The notes below the pieces were generated by a model. It ran no database searches, had not been told where the DNA came from, and was given only the letters and a program-made list of their open reading frames with translations. Shown in pieces: positions 44,369 through 64,000 of a DNA stretch of 64,000 bases. The first letter of the stretch is position 1. Each line of letters opens with the position of its first letter. The stretch lies in the NCBI GenBank assembly GCA_030522415.1, contig CM060121.1:9811976-9875975 (forward strand), given 5' to 3'. The DNA comes from Channallabes apus. Its lineage: Eukaryota; Chordata; Actinopteri; Siluriformes; Clariidae. A program made the position numbers and the translations under genes.

Positions 44369-46825
44369 TTTTTTTTACAAATTAATGCCGAAAACCATAC
44401 AATTCTAAAAGGTTCACATACCTTTTCTTGCCACTGTATATTGTATGTTAATGTGTAGGCAACTGTGCTGTTCTGAAGCCTTCGGAAATCAGTCAAGCCA
44501 CTGAGCGACTGCTCTCAGAGCTAATTCCAAAGTACCTGTCTCAGGTAATGTTATTTTATCTCTAATGAATAATCTAAATTCACCAAGCCACAAATGCACA
44601 CTGTATACTTGGAAAGGCAAAGTTGCCTTTCAATTTATGTTTATTTATCGGGTTTAAAACCGCACTAACTCAACTTTTAAGTAATTTGTGGTTTTGGACT
44701 TTTCATATGATTGAACAGGAGTGCTTCGCTGTTATTTGTGGAGGAGCAGAAGACACCAAATTATTGTTGCAGAACAAATTTGATCATATTTTCTACACAG
44801 GTAATTGTGATTCACAGTTTGTTTGTTTTTTAATGTTAGACCAATTTCATTGTCACAAACGCCTCTCTCATACCCCCTTAAACCACTGACTTTTGATCAG
44901 GCTCTCAGGCTGTGGCACGGAGCATCCTGCAGGCAGCCGCAGTTCACCTCACCCCTGTCACTCTAGAGCTGGGAGGAAAATGTCCGTGCCTTATTTATGG
45001 CCACCTAGACATCAAGACTGCTGCAAAAAGGCTTGTATGGGCCAAGTTTTTCAATGTGGGGCAAAGTTGTGTGGCACCAGATTATGTCCTGTGCACGGCG
45101 GAGATGAAAGATAGTCTAATTCCCATGATTGTTGAAGCACTGGAGGGCTTCTATGGACCTCGGATTCAGGAGAGCCCAGACTACGGCCGGATTGTGACCG
45201 ATAGACACTGGAAGAGACTCATGGAAATCCTGGGAAAGTCTAAAGGAAAGGTGGTTATAGGAGGAGAATCCGTGGAAGAGGACAAGTATATTGGTGAGAA
45301 AATACAAGATGAGCATTTTCTAGGGTATATGTTTTGTTTCCGAAGGAAATGAGAGAGAACAACAATGAGACAATAAATCATTAAAAACTAATAAAGTGCA
45401 AGAGAAAAAAAAGGGACTTGAAACATTTCAGACCCTGCTAGATTCATAATCGTCCAGTACAAGAATAAATTAATCTTGTTTCGAGTTGCTCTACAGTTTT
45501 ATGTATGAATGCAAAATTCCTTTATTGTCTCCATACTAATTTCGTTGTTGTTCTATTGTGCTTATCCACCTTTTTCCCTGTTCTCAGCTCCTACAGTGAT
45601 TGTTGATGTAACAGAATCGGACGCGTTAATGCAAGAAGAAATTTTCGGCCCCATTCTCCCCATCATCACCGTGGAGTCTCTAGAGCAAGGCATCCGCTTT
45701 ATCAATGAGAGAGAGAAGCCATTGGCGCTCTATGTTTTTTCTGATCAGTCTCAGGTAGGAAGCCAGGAATAAGAAGGTAAACTATGCTAGTTTAAGTGAA
45801 GAATAGGGCAGCAATTGTCAGTTGGTATCTATTGTATACTTTCAATGTCACAAAAAAAAATACTGCATCAATAAAGTCAGGTCACTTCCACAATGATTCG
45901 CAGACTAAGTAATATCAGGCTCAGGTGTAGTCTCTCTTCTTCACTTCAGTGTAGTCTTCACTAATAGGATGTGACAGAGGGATGCACATTGCATACAGTA
46001 GTATTATAATAAACATGACATTTATTTTTTGTTTGTCTTAACCTAAAGAGAGAAGAAAGAGTAAATATGCCATATTATAGGTGCTATAATGCAAGTTATA
46101 ACGGGAACTAATTTGGTTTGAAGAATTCTCCAACCTTAAATGCAAATTGATGCGGTATAAGAGTAACAAAACAACTTTTGACTTGAATGATGTTACTAGA
46201 AAATGTACTTTTTCAATGTTGTATTCCCAGGTTGTGAATACAGTATTAGAGCAAACCACCAGTGGAGGGTTTTGTTCAAATGATGGAATTGTTCACATGT
46301 CACTTCCTGGTTTGCCTTTTGGAGGAGTAGGTAAGTGTGCAACTGTGCCATAGACCATAATGCATCAGTTGTTCTGGATTTTTTTTTTTTCTTTCATTTT
46401 TATTCTAATCAACCCAAGTCATTTCTATTGATGTTATGGTGATACAGTTAATACAAATGTGCATTAAAATATTTAGTTTATTCATTAAAATTAATAGCTA
46501 GACAAAGTGAACTACATAAGTTTCATCTTTGCTGAAGATGCTTAAAATAGGTAATGACAGACAGGACAAATTACATGCATATGTCAGGATCATTTGTTAA
46601 ACTTAATCCCAACTGGTTTGTTCAGGTGCGAGTGGGATGGGCAATTATCACGGCCGCTGGGGCTTTGAGACGTTCAGCCACAAGCGGGGGTGTATGCTGC
46701 GAGGTTGGGGACTAGAGCGGATCGGCGCGTTACGTTATCCACCCTACCACGAGAGCAACCTGGGCTGGCTGCGCTGGGCCACACAAGCTAAAAAGAAAAG
46801 CTGGGAAGGATGCAGTGTCATGTGA
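42772..46825 (+). CDS. aldh3b1: aldh3b1-type aldehyde dehydrogenase, complete, nine coding exons
   Basis: Coding exons: 42772-42933, 43021-43131, 43344-43464, 44459-44544, 44719-44800, 44901-45293, 45588-45754, 46231-46330, 46626-46825. All have GT/AG junctions and matching phases; they join to 473 residues (human ALDH3B1 has 468). Start is ATG in AAAATGGCA; a GTG-led frame starting 9 bases upstream is only the splice-acceptor extension. Catalytic Cys244 is in [15 protein letters not shown], general base Glu210 in TLELGGK; the [10 protein letters not shown] and PFGGVGASGMG motifs are intact. The enzyme oxidises medium- and long-chain aldehydes from lipid peroxidation to acids, using NAD(P)+ (family knowledge). 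The end CSVM is a CaaX box, so membrane anchoring by a prenyl group is likely, as in human ALDH3B1. ALDH3A2 differs by a C-terminal transmembrane helix, absent here. Confidence 0.92.
43465..44458 (+). other. aldh3b1 intron 3 with TA microsatellite
   Basis: This 1 kb intron holds a perfect (TA)n array at 44290-44363, about 95 bases before the acceptor of exon 4. Other aldh3b1 introns are short (87-476 bases) and hold no recognised feature apart from T runs. Confidence 0.85.
44290..44363. repeat. (TA)n microsatellite in aldh3b1 intron 3
   Basis: About 37 TA units followed by a T run; near the acceptor of exon 4. Confidence 0.97.
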
Positions 46826-47451
46826 ATTGTCCTTTTTGCTAAACATATGGATTTTAAAAGTAGCTTTCAGTGAAAGGGAATGAAGCACACAAAAACGTGC
46901 AAGGAATGAGTTATGCACAGTTTGTGTGCTGCACACCATGGGACTAAAATTCTCTCTCTTTCTTGTCTTAATTATAAAACACTATTTTCTACTTGATAAG
47001 TGTCTTTTGACAGCCTGGCACGTTGCATTACTTTTCTCCAAATGGGGAATCAGAGTCATATGTGTCTCATCTCATTCAAGGACCCAATTAAAATAAATCA
47101 TAGTTTACATCTGTGCCCTTGTGTATTAATACTGTTAACTTTGAATTATTGTTTAAAATAAAAAACAAAAAAACACAGTTCTGGTGGTGTTTTTATTTGT
47201 GATTCTGATTAGTTAAAATCACAAACTTTTGGTACAGAAAGACAAAGTTCCATATTGTTACATATTTGTCCATAATGTTTTGACTTTATGTTGTCAGTCT
47301 TAGCTGTCCTACAATAAGAGTTGCTCAGTACAGTGTGATACACACAACATGGGCTCACATGTGGAAATCAGAAAGGAACTCTCAAGTATCTTATCCAGTT
47401 GTATGAGAGAGTGACGGTGCCTGAACCCGATCTCTGACCCGGTCCTCAATG
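46826..47451. terminator. Convergent 3' ends of aldh3b1 and clpp
   Basis: Only 626 bases separate the two stop codons. Plus-strand AATAAA signals lie at 47092-47097 and 47157-47162; a minus-strand AATAAA lies at 47192-47197. The two cleavage regions would thus be close or overlapping. No other feature was seen. Confidence 0.6.
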
Positions 47452-52919
<5,468 letters not shown>

Positions 52920-53060
52920 GATGGCTATAACGGATGCGAAACCTCTCCTCTCCGTTTGACCTGAACACCTGCCCCGGATGTAATGCTTTTGACCTGTCAC
53001 GTGATAATACAAAGCGAAATTCTGACCGCCAGATGGCGCTGTGGGGTAATATTGATTCTG
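52920..53060 (-). promoter_or_regulatory. clpp promoter/5' UTR region with E-box and CTCF-like site
   Basis: Just upstream of the clpp start (gene strand) are GTCACGTGAT at 52996-53005, an E-box matching the TFEB/TFE3 CLEAR consensus, and CCGCCAGATGGCGCT at 53027-53041, close to the CTCF core. No TATA box, as expected for a housekeeping gene. Motif matches by eye only. Confidence 0.45.
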
Positions 53061-53660
53061 TCCTGTTAATGACGCGTACGCAAAATGGCTGCGTACGGAT
53101 TCTGATCCACTGGAAGTCACTGGAAGCCTCCTACTGCGTCTCAATGGCTTGTAGATACCATGTTCTAGAAAAGATTAGATGCTCTGGGAGGAGTTGCTTT
53201 CTTAAAAAATGGCAAACTTTTATTTCATATTTTAAATCTCTCAATTCTCTGCCTTCTGTTTAGTGTAATTATTATTATTTTCTTTTTATTTATTTATCTA
53301 TTTTTTTGTTTTGTTTGTTTCAATGTTTGGGGTGTGGTTGTTGGTTTTTATTTGATTGTACTTGATGCTTGCTTCATTGTTCCTTGCAAGTTTATATTGT
53401 TAAAAATGGACAATCGCTTAAAATTTATATCTGTCATGATGACTACACAATAAAAAGTTTGAACCAAAACAGAATTCTAATATATTGTTACACATTCTAA
53501 TATTTACTTTTGTAAATGTTAATATTTAATATATCAGATGCTAATAATATAACAGTCTGCTAATAATACTGTCTGTTATTTACATGACAGGATTGTTATA
53601 TAATTTTAATACAAAATCTGTTATTATTCATCAGGCAAAAATGTTCACGTTTGTTCACAT
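53061..53660. other. Interval without recognised features
   Basis: Mostly AT-rich; an AATAAA at about 53450 and T-runs. No gene was recognised. Confidence 0.5.
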
Positions 53661-53689
53661 AAGACTTAGGCGGCATGATCCAGTTCCTC

Positions 53690-54170
53690 CCTTTGGGTCT
53701 GTGTGCATGGATGCTGCTTGGTTGGTTTATTCCGGGTACTCTGGTTTCCTCCCATAATTGAATGATATGCAGATAAGGCTAATCGGCGTTCCCAAATTGC
53801 CCGTAGTGTGTGAACGCATGTGTGAATGTTGACTGGAAGTCATAAAATTGGAATAATAGTAATCACCATTGGCCTCCCCTGTCCCTAGTTGGAATACAAA
53901 AGTTCCAAAATGGATGGAATTAAGATTTAGTTGGGACAGTGGTGTAGTGGTTAACACTAAGACATTGCACCTCCAGGGATGAGGGTTTGATTCTTCCCTT
54001 TCTCTGTACTGTACTCTGGTTTTCTTCCTACAATCCAAAGACATGCAGATTAGTCTAATTGGCATTCCCAGATTGCCCATAGTGTGTGAATGAGTGTATA
54101 TAAGTGTGTGTAAGTGTGCACTCTGCAATGGTACCAGTCTTGTGCACAAAGTCTCCTGGGATAGTGAATG
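53690..54170 (+). mobile_element. Two adjacent degraded SINE copies
   Basis: A headless copy at about 53690-53840 and a nearly full copy at about 53935-54170 are both diverged members of the 4592 family (GTGGTGTAGTGGTTAACACT at 53939, AAAGACATGCAGATTAGTCT near 54037). No target duplications were seen. Confidence 0.65.
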
Positions 54171-54677
54171 ATTAGTTAATCCATGGCATCATGGATTCAA
54201 GGGGGCATCATGTTCGAGCACTGTTTTTTCCCCTGTGCTTATAGTAACAGTATTGTTCTTGCTTAATTGTGTTGTTAGCTGCGTCCAAAGCCTGGAGAAG
54301 TGGAATGCACTTTGTCAGGCCTCTATCTTCAGTTCTGTCCAACTTGGGTGTTTCACTTGAAGACTAAGCTCCTGCTGGTATAGCTCTTAAGGTCACTGAG
54401 GCACGCAAACCCCCTGACCACAATAAGGTGGCAATCCCACAGGAGGGAAACTGAAAAATAAAAATAAAATAAATAAAATAAAATATCCTTAATCCAGATT
54501 TTATCAATCAATGACATAACATTTATCTTAGTTGGATGGTCTAATTCTCAAAAATGTTTAACCTAAAGTAAGACTTAACACACTATAACTAGAATATTTA
54601 CAAAACTGAAAGGTTGTCTTAGGAATAATAATAAAAAAACTAAGTTAAAACAGATGGGCTATAGAACAGATCATAAT

Positions 54678-54683
<6 letters not shown>
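54171..54683. other. Interval without recognised features
   Basis: AT-rich sequence with an (AAAT)n run near 54455-54483. Nothing else recognised. Confidence 0.5.

Positions 54684-54735
<52 letters not shown>
54684..54735. repeat. (TA)n microsatellite
   Basis: A 52-bp TA array abutting the left end of the next hAT-like element. Confidence 0.95.
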
Positions 54736-54740
<5 letters not shown>

Positions 54741-54744
54741 AAAT

Positions 54745-54989
54745 TAGGGCTGCAACCAACGATTAGTTGGTCGATTATTATTATTTTTTTCGATTAATCG
54801 GATAAAAATTAACCGCTTTAATTTGATGTTTTGCTTAACTATGTAAGACCATAAATCAGGGCATTATTTATGTATAAAAGTAAACATAGCCACATAGAGT
54901 TTAATGATCTTTTGACATTTAAACCTTATTTTATGTAAATCAACATTTTTGTTTTTAACAATAATTGCAGAAAGCAAGTTGACAGTGTG

Positions 54990-55020
<31 letters not shown>

Positions 55021-55219
55021 ATAGTTTAAAAAATACACTGACATATTCAGTTGTTAAGAATGACCTCAATTTTAAATTCTCTTAAATTAATTCAACTTAA
55101 TAATAAGAAGAATAGACTTCTAGATCATTATGATATTATTTTTAATTGAAGTGTCTCTTGCTACATCCTTTTCACGGTTTATACATTATTCCTCTCGTGT
55201 ATTTTATCCTTTTCTTTGT

Positions 55220-55288
<69 letters not shown>

Positions 55289-55926
55289 CATTTTGCTATA
55301 CTAGACATTCTCGTAATACGGCGATGTAGGGAGAGAAAGCAAATCACCGTGACTGGGTTCACTCTGTTTATTTTGCCCTTTTCCCGCATTTCCCAATGTA
55401 TAGCATGCATGTACAGTAGGATCATGGGATATGTCCGGTTCTCCGAAGTGTAAAATGAACGTGAAGAAAACGCACTAGAAGTGTTTTTCTTGCATTCGTT
55501 GGGATTTGAACGGCAAGAAAAAGCTGCATGCAACGTTTTTTTAACACCGTATAACCGCGCAGCCGGACAAACGCACGTCACCAAAGCCCGTGTGAACTCT
55601 CTCACTGACTCCTATGTGTAGAAAACCCTCGGCGCTTCATCCGTGCTCATCGGACACTACGAACGGCCGATTAAAAAATACTCGATTTTAACGCCCGATT
55701 AGAGGCATTTAATGTAAATTGCTCCCATACCTTGGAGGACTTGGGGCACACGCTTTTTCCTGCAAACGCTTCTGTAACCTCCATGTGTGTGTCTTTGTGT
55801 ATTTGTGCATCTTGTGGTCGCGCTTCTCAGTAACGTGAGCAGCCCAACTAATCGATAAAATCGACAATTATCGATATTGAAATTCGTAGTCAACGAATGC
55901 CGTTATCGATTAGTTGTTGCAGCATA
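54745..55926. mobile_element. Non-autonomous hAT-like element (AGGGCTGCAAC termini)
   Basis: The left end TAGGGCTGCAACCAACGATT and right end ATCGATTAGTTGTTGCAGC are inverted copies in the manner of a common teleost hAT family. Inside are a (TATC)n run (54990-55020), a (CT)n plus (TA)n run (55220-55285) and GATTA-rich subterminal regions. I could not settle the 8-bp target duplication; the last bases at the right end are altered. Confidence 0.65.
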
Positions 55927-56346
55927 CATGGATTTTTTATTTAATTTAGTTTTTAATGACCCGCCCAAATCCGCCCTGCAAATAAAGTGACAATTTCTTT
56001 ACCCAACCCGACCCGCGCGTTACCAGACGACCCGCTCATCACTAACGTGGACTCATCGCTGTGCAGATTCTTCAACGTCTTTCCACTCCGTGACCGCTGA
56101 ACTCCGACACGACACTACGTTAGGCTACGTCTTGACTCATTTTGCATACGGACGGCGATTGGATGTTTACCGAGGGCTCAGGGGAGGTGTGTGTGTGTGC
56201 ATGCGTGCGCTGCAGCCTGTGAATGAATACAGACAGAGACTTGATGGAAGTCTAATACCGTATTGTGTAGTGTCACTTTTTTGGCGGATTTTTCCTTCAT
56301 TTTATCAACTTGTAATATATTAATTTTGTGAGTGTATTAACATGTG

Positions 56347-56690
56347 CAGCACTGTCGCCTTGCACCTCCAGGGTCTGGGTTCGATTCCCCGGCCAGGCTC
56401 GATTCCCGTCTCTGTGTGCATGGAGTTTGCATGTTCTCCCCGTGCTTGGTGAGTTTCCTCCAGGTACTCCGGTTTCCTCCCACAGTCCAAAGATATGCAG
56501 GTTAGGCTAATTGGCGTTCCTAAAAATTGCCCATAGTGTGTGATTGGGTGTGTGAGTGTGCGTACTGTATGTGTGTGTGCCCTGCGATGGATTGGCAGCC
56601 TGTCTAGGGTGTACCCCTCCTAGTGTACCCCGCCTAGTGCCCGAAGTCTCCTGGGATAGGCTCCAGGTCCCCGCGACCCTGAACACCCCC
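56347..56690 (+). mobile_element. SINE copy, 5'-truncated
   Basis: A copy of the 4592 family starting within the head (GCACTGTCGCCTTGCACCTC) and ending at the CCTGAACAC before the usual tail, which is replaced by a C-run at 56687-56696. A small internal duplication (GTGTACCCC, CCTAGTG) is present near 56610-56640. Confidence 0.8.
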
Positions 56691-56698
56691 CCCCCCTC

Positions 56699-56857
56699 TG
56701 TAACTCTGTAACTTTTACTCTGAGTAAAATTTTAATGAGCTACTATTTACTTTTACTTGAGTAGATTTTTATAAGGGCAACTTTATTTGTACTTCAGTAA
56801 AAGTTCACTAAAGTAACAGTACTTTTACAGTACTTTTATTACTCTTTCCACCTTTGA
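56699..56857. mobile_element. hAT right-end fragment
   Basis: This matches the last 160 bases of the element at 36181-37358 (TTACTCTGAGTAAAA, then ACTCTTTCCACCT). The left part is missing and the copy is fused to the SINE through a C tract. Confidence 0.75.
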
Positions 56858-57094
56858 ATACTACACACTGCTGCTATATGAGTTTTGCCTTCCAAAATAG
56901 AGCATAGATAACAACTGTTGAAATTTGTATACATTTTTAGGCCAATCTGTATATTATACTGTACATATTGGGCAACTTTTGCGACTTTTTGTTACTAGAG
57001 TTCACAGTTGTTCACAGACTGAGAAATGTTCTGTTTTTAAATAAACAGCCTCATGACATGTTGGTGTGTGAGTTGTTGAGTGAGAGGAGTAGTA

Positions 57095-57120
57095 GCTGTG
57101 GCCCGCAGGGGGGCGCTGTG
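57095..57120 (+). promoter_or_regulatory. CTCF-like motif upstream of the G-gamma gene
   Basis: GCCCGCAGGGGGGCGCTGTG (57101-57120) closely follows the CTCF core pattern, same orientation as the site near 53027. It is about 70 bases upstream of the G-gamma ATG. Match by eye. Confidence 0.4.
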
Positions 57121-57187
57121 GAGTTGGTCAGGACCGCAGTCTGGCTCTTTTCAATCAGTGTTTAATCAGAACATTCAGCTGAATGAA

Positions 57188-62605
<5,418 letters not shown>

Positions 62606-63194
62606 GGTATGTCCACACTGTACATGTGCATGAGTATGTTTTAATACTCCCCTTTTCAGTCATTGATATATTTGAACACGTATTCATCTGCTCGCTCCGG
62701 GTTAATCATCTGTACTATATCTTATTTTTTCAGTCTCTGTCTCTCTCTCCGAACAGAAGAAATGACAAGGTGTTAAAAACATATCTTATTACTCGCTCTT
62801 CATTGATTTCATAACTGAACTCTGCAGTTGGACCAACATTGCTTTTACATTTTGACTAACCGTGTCAATATACAGTATAGGTGTTTCCAGTAATTTGTCC
62901 TTATTAAAACGATTGAATTTTTGTATTGTTTAGTCAAAATAAAGCCTGTGTGCAGACAGAGATGATCAAATAATTATAAGACACCATTTTTTCCATTTTA
63001 TTTTTTAACATTTTATGTGTCTGCATGCCTTTACAGTCCATTTCCTTTTGATCATCCTTTTGAGGAGGAAATTAATTAAATATAGCTAAGAGAAATGTGT
63101 TTGGTTGCCATGTATACAGTCTGGTAAAACAAGCGTGAAACACTACTATCCTTACAGGTCATTTGAGAAAGCCATAAACTTTTTTTGTTGTTGC

Positions 63195-63229
<35 letters not shown>

Positions 63230-64000
63230 CTTGGATAATATCAGACTTAATGGGTCTTAATCTGATTGTTTTTAAACTGCAACAAAAACTCTACTGTATT
63301 GTATAAGGAATAATTGGTATGTTGACCAAGTTTAAGGACCAGTTGTTTATTCAGAATCATGAACAATGGTAGCCACTGTGGGCAAAATCTTTACTTGCTT
63401 TTAACTCATGTTTTTAATGAAAACATGCTGCTTTGTATTTCAATAGAAGGCAGATGTCCGTCAACTTGCATCGGTTAAGTTTATGAATGCACTTCCCTTC
63501 TGTAAACTCTTAGTATGCCAATAACACAAAGTATAAACATAATATGATGAAATATAATATGGTCGCACCCACTTTATGTTCTCCTGTCCATCATAGTTTC
63601 AAACATTATTAATAACTGATTGAATGAGGAATTCCTAAAAATATATCAAACTATCTCAAATAGTTCTAATGACTTGAGTTTTCCTGTGTCCTAATCAAAA
63701 TCCTATGTATTTTGTCCCCAAATTGTGCAAGCATATATAAATTATGGAAGGTTTGTGCAAATGTTTGATTACATCTTTTAAATAAGTGACTGTTTTTCTT
63801 TTACCTAAATTCTGTCCCGTGTTGCCTTAAATTGTACTTGGTTGATGTGTAATGTTAATGCACATGTCCAATAAAGTTATTTCATGATGTATTAATAGTG
63901 TCTTAAATTAAGTAATTATGTGATGTGCTGTTAGTGAACAATAATCAACACTGAAGTTTAATATTGTCCAATAAGACCACATTATAGCCTCTCTCACTCT
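62606..64000. other. Sequence downstream of the G-gamma stop
   Basis: Contains the probable 3' UTR intron donor at 62607, an AATAAA at 62937-62942, a CA array at 63196-63229 and another AATAAA near 63871. No further gene was recognised before the right edge. Confidence 0.5.
63196..63229. repeat. (CA)n microsatellite
   Basis: About 17 perfect CA units. Confidence 0.95.

Noticed and set aside
54737..55934. 8-bp target duplication for the AGGGCTGCAAC element
   Set aside because: The left octamer TATAAAAT has no match at the right end; the right terminus is altered, so no duplication is claimed.

Overview
The window is nuclear DNA from a ray-finned (teleost) fish. This rests on intron-split vertebrate genes with fish-like sequences, low coding density, long CA and TA microsatellites, and a repeat set typical of teleosts: a Ty3/Gypsy chromovirus of Sushi-ichi type, a Rex3/RTE-like LINE, tRNA-derived SINEs, and hAT, Harbinger and Tc1/mariner elements. 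The species cannot be named from the sequence alone.

Layout. 1-4037: 3' part of an LTR retrotransposon (end of gag, an open pol with chromodomain, 3' LTR). A canonical -1 frameshift signal, GGGAAAC plus a hairpin seven bases later, joins gag to pol. 4592-7852: two SINEs in inverted orientation, each with perfect target duplications, and a 5'-truncated LINE with an open reverse-transcriptase frame. 8056-10324 (minus): the first two coding exons of rgs9; the rest lies beyond the left edge. 13352-30736 (plus): complete gna13 (G-alpha-13) in four exons, head-to-head with rgs9; its 10.7 kb first intron holds a hAT element with degraded BED-finger reading frames. 31-41 kb: gna13 3' UTR and a transposon-rich interval, including a hAT with a perfect 8-bp target duplication and a Harbinger-like element. 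42772-46825 (plus): complete aldh3b1-type aldehyde dehydrogenase in nine coding exons ending in a CaaX box. 47452-52919 (minus): complete clpp, the mitochondrial ClpP protease, in seven coding exons; its 3' end faces that of aldh3b1. 57188-62605 (plus): complete G-protein gamma subunit (GNG5/GNG10 type) in two coding exons; its intron holds tandem repeats and a long terminal-inverted-repeat element.

Biology. Three of the five host genes belong to heterotrimeric G-protein signalling: rgs9 (a GTPase-accelerating protein), gna13 (alpha subunit acting on RhoGEFs) and a gamma subunit. The rgs9-gna13 neighbourhood matches the tetrapod arrangement and is probably ancestral. The gamma subunit nearby may be coincidence. 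aldh3b1 and clpp are metabolic and mitochondrial genes with no evident functional tie to the others. I found no novel multi-gene system. The strongest less ordinary signals are the frameshift cassette, the rgs9 exons hidden among repeats, and the transposon insertions datable from their target duplications.
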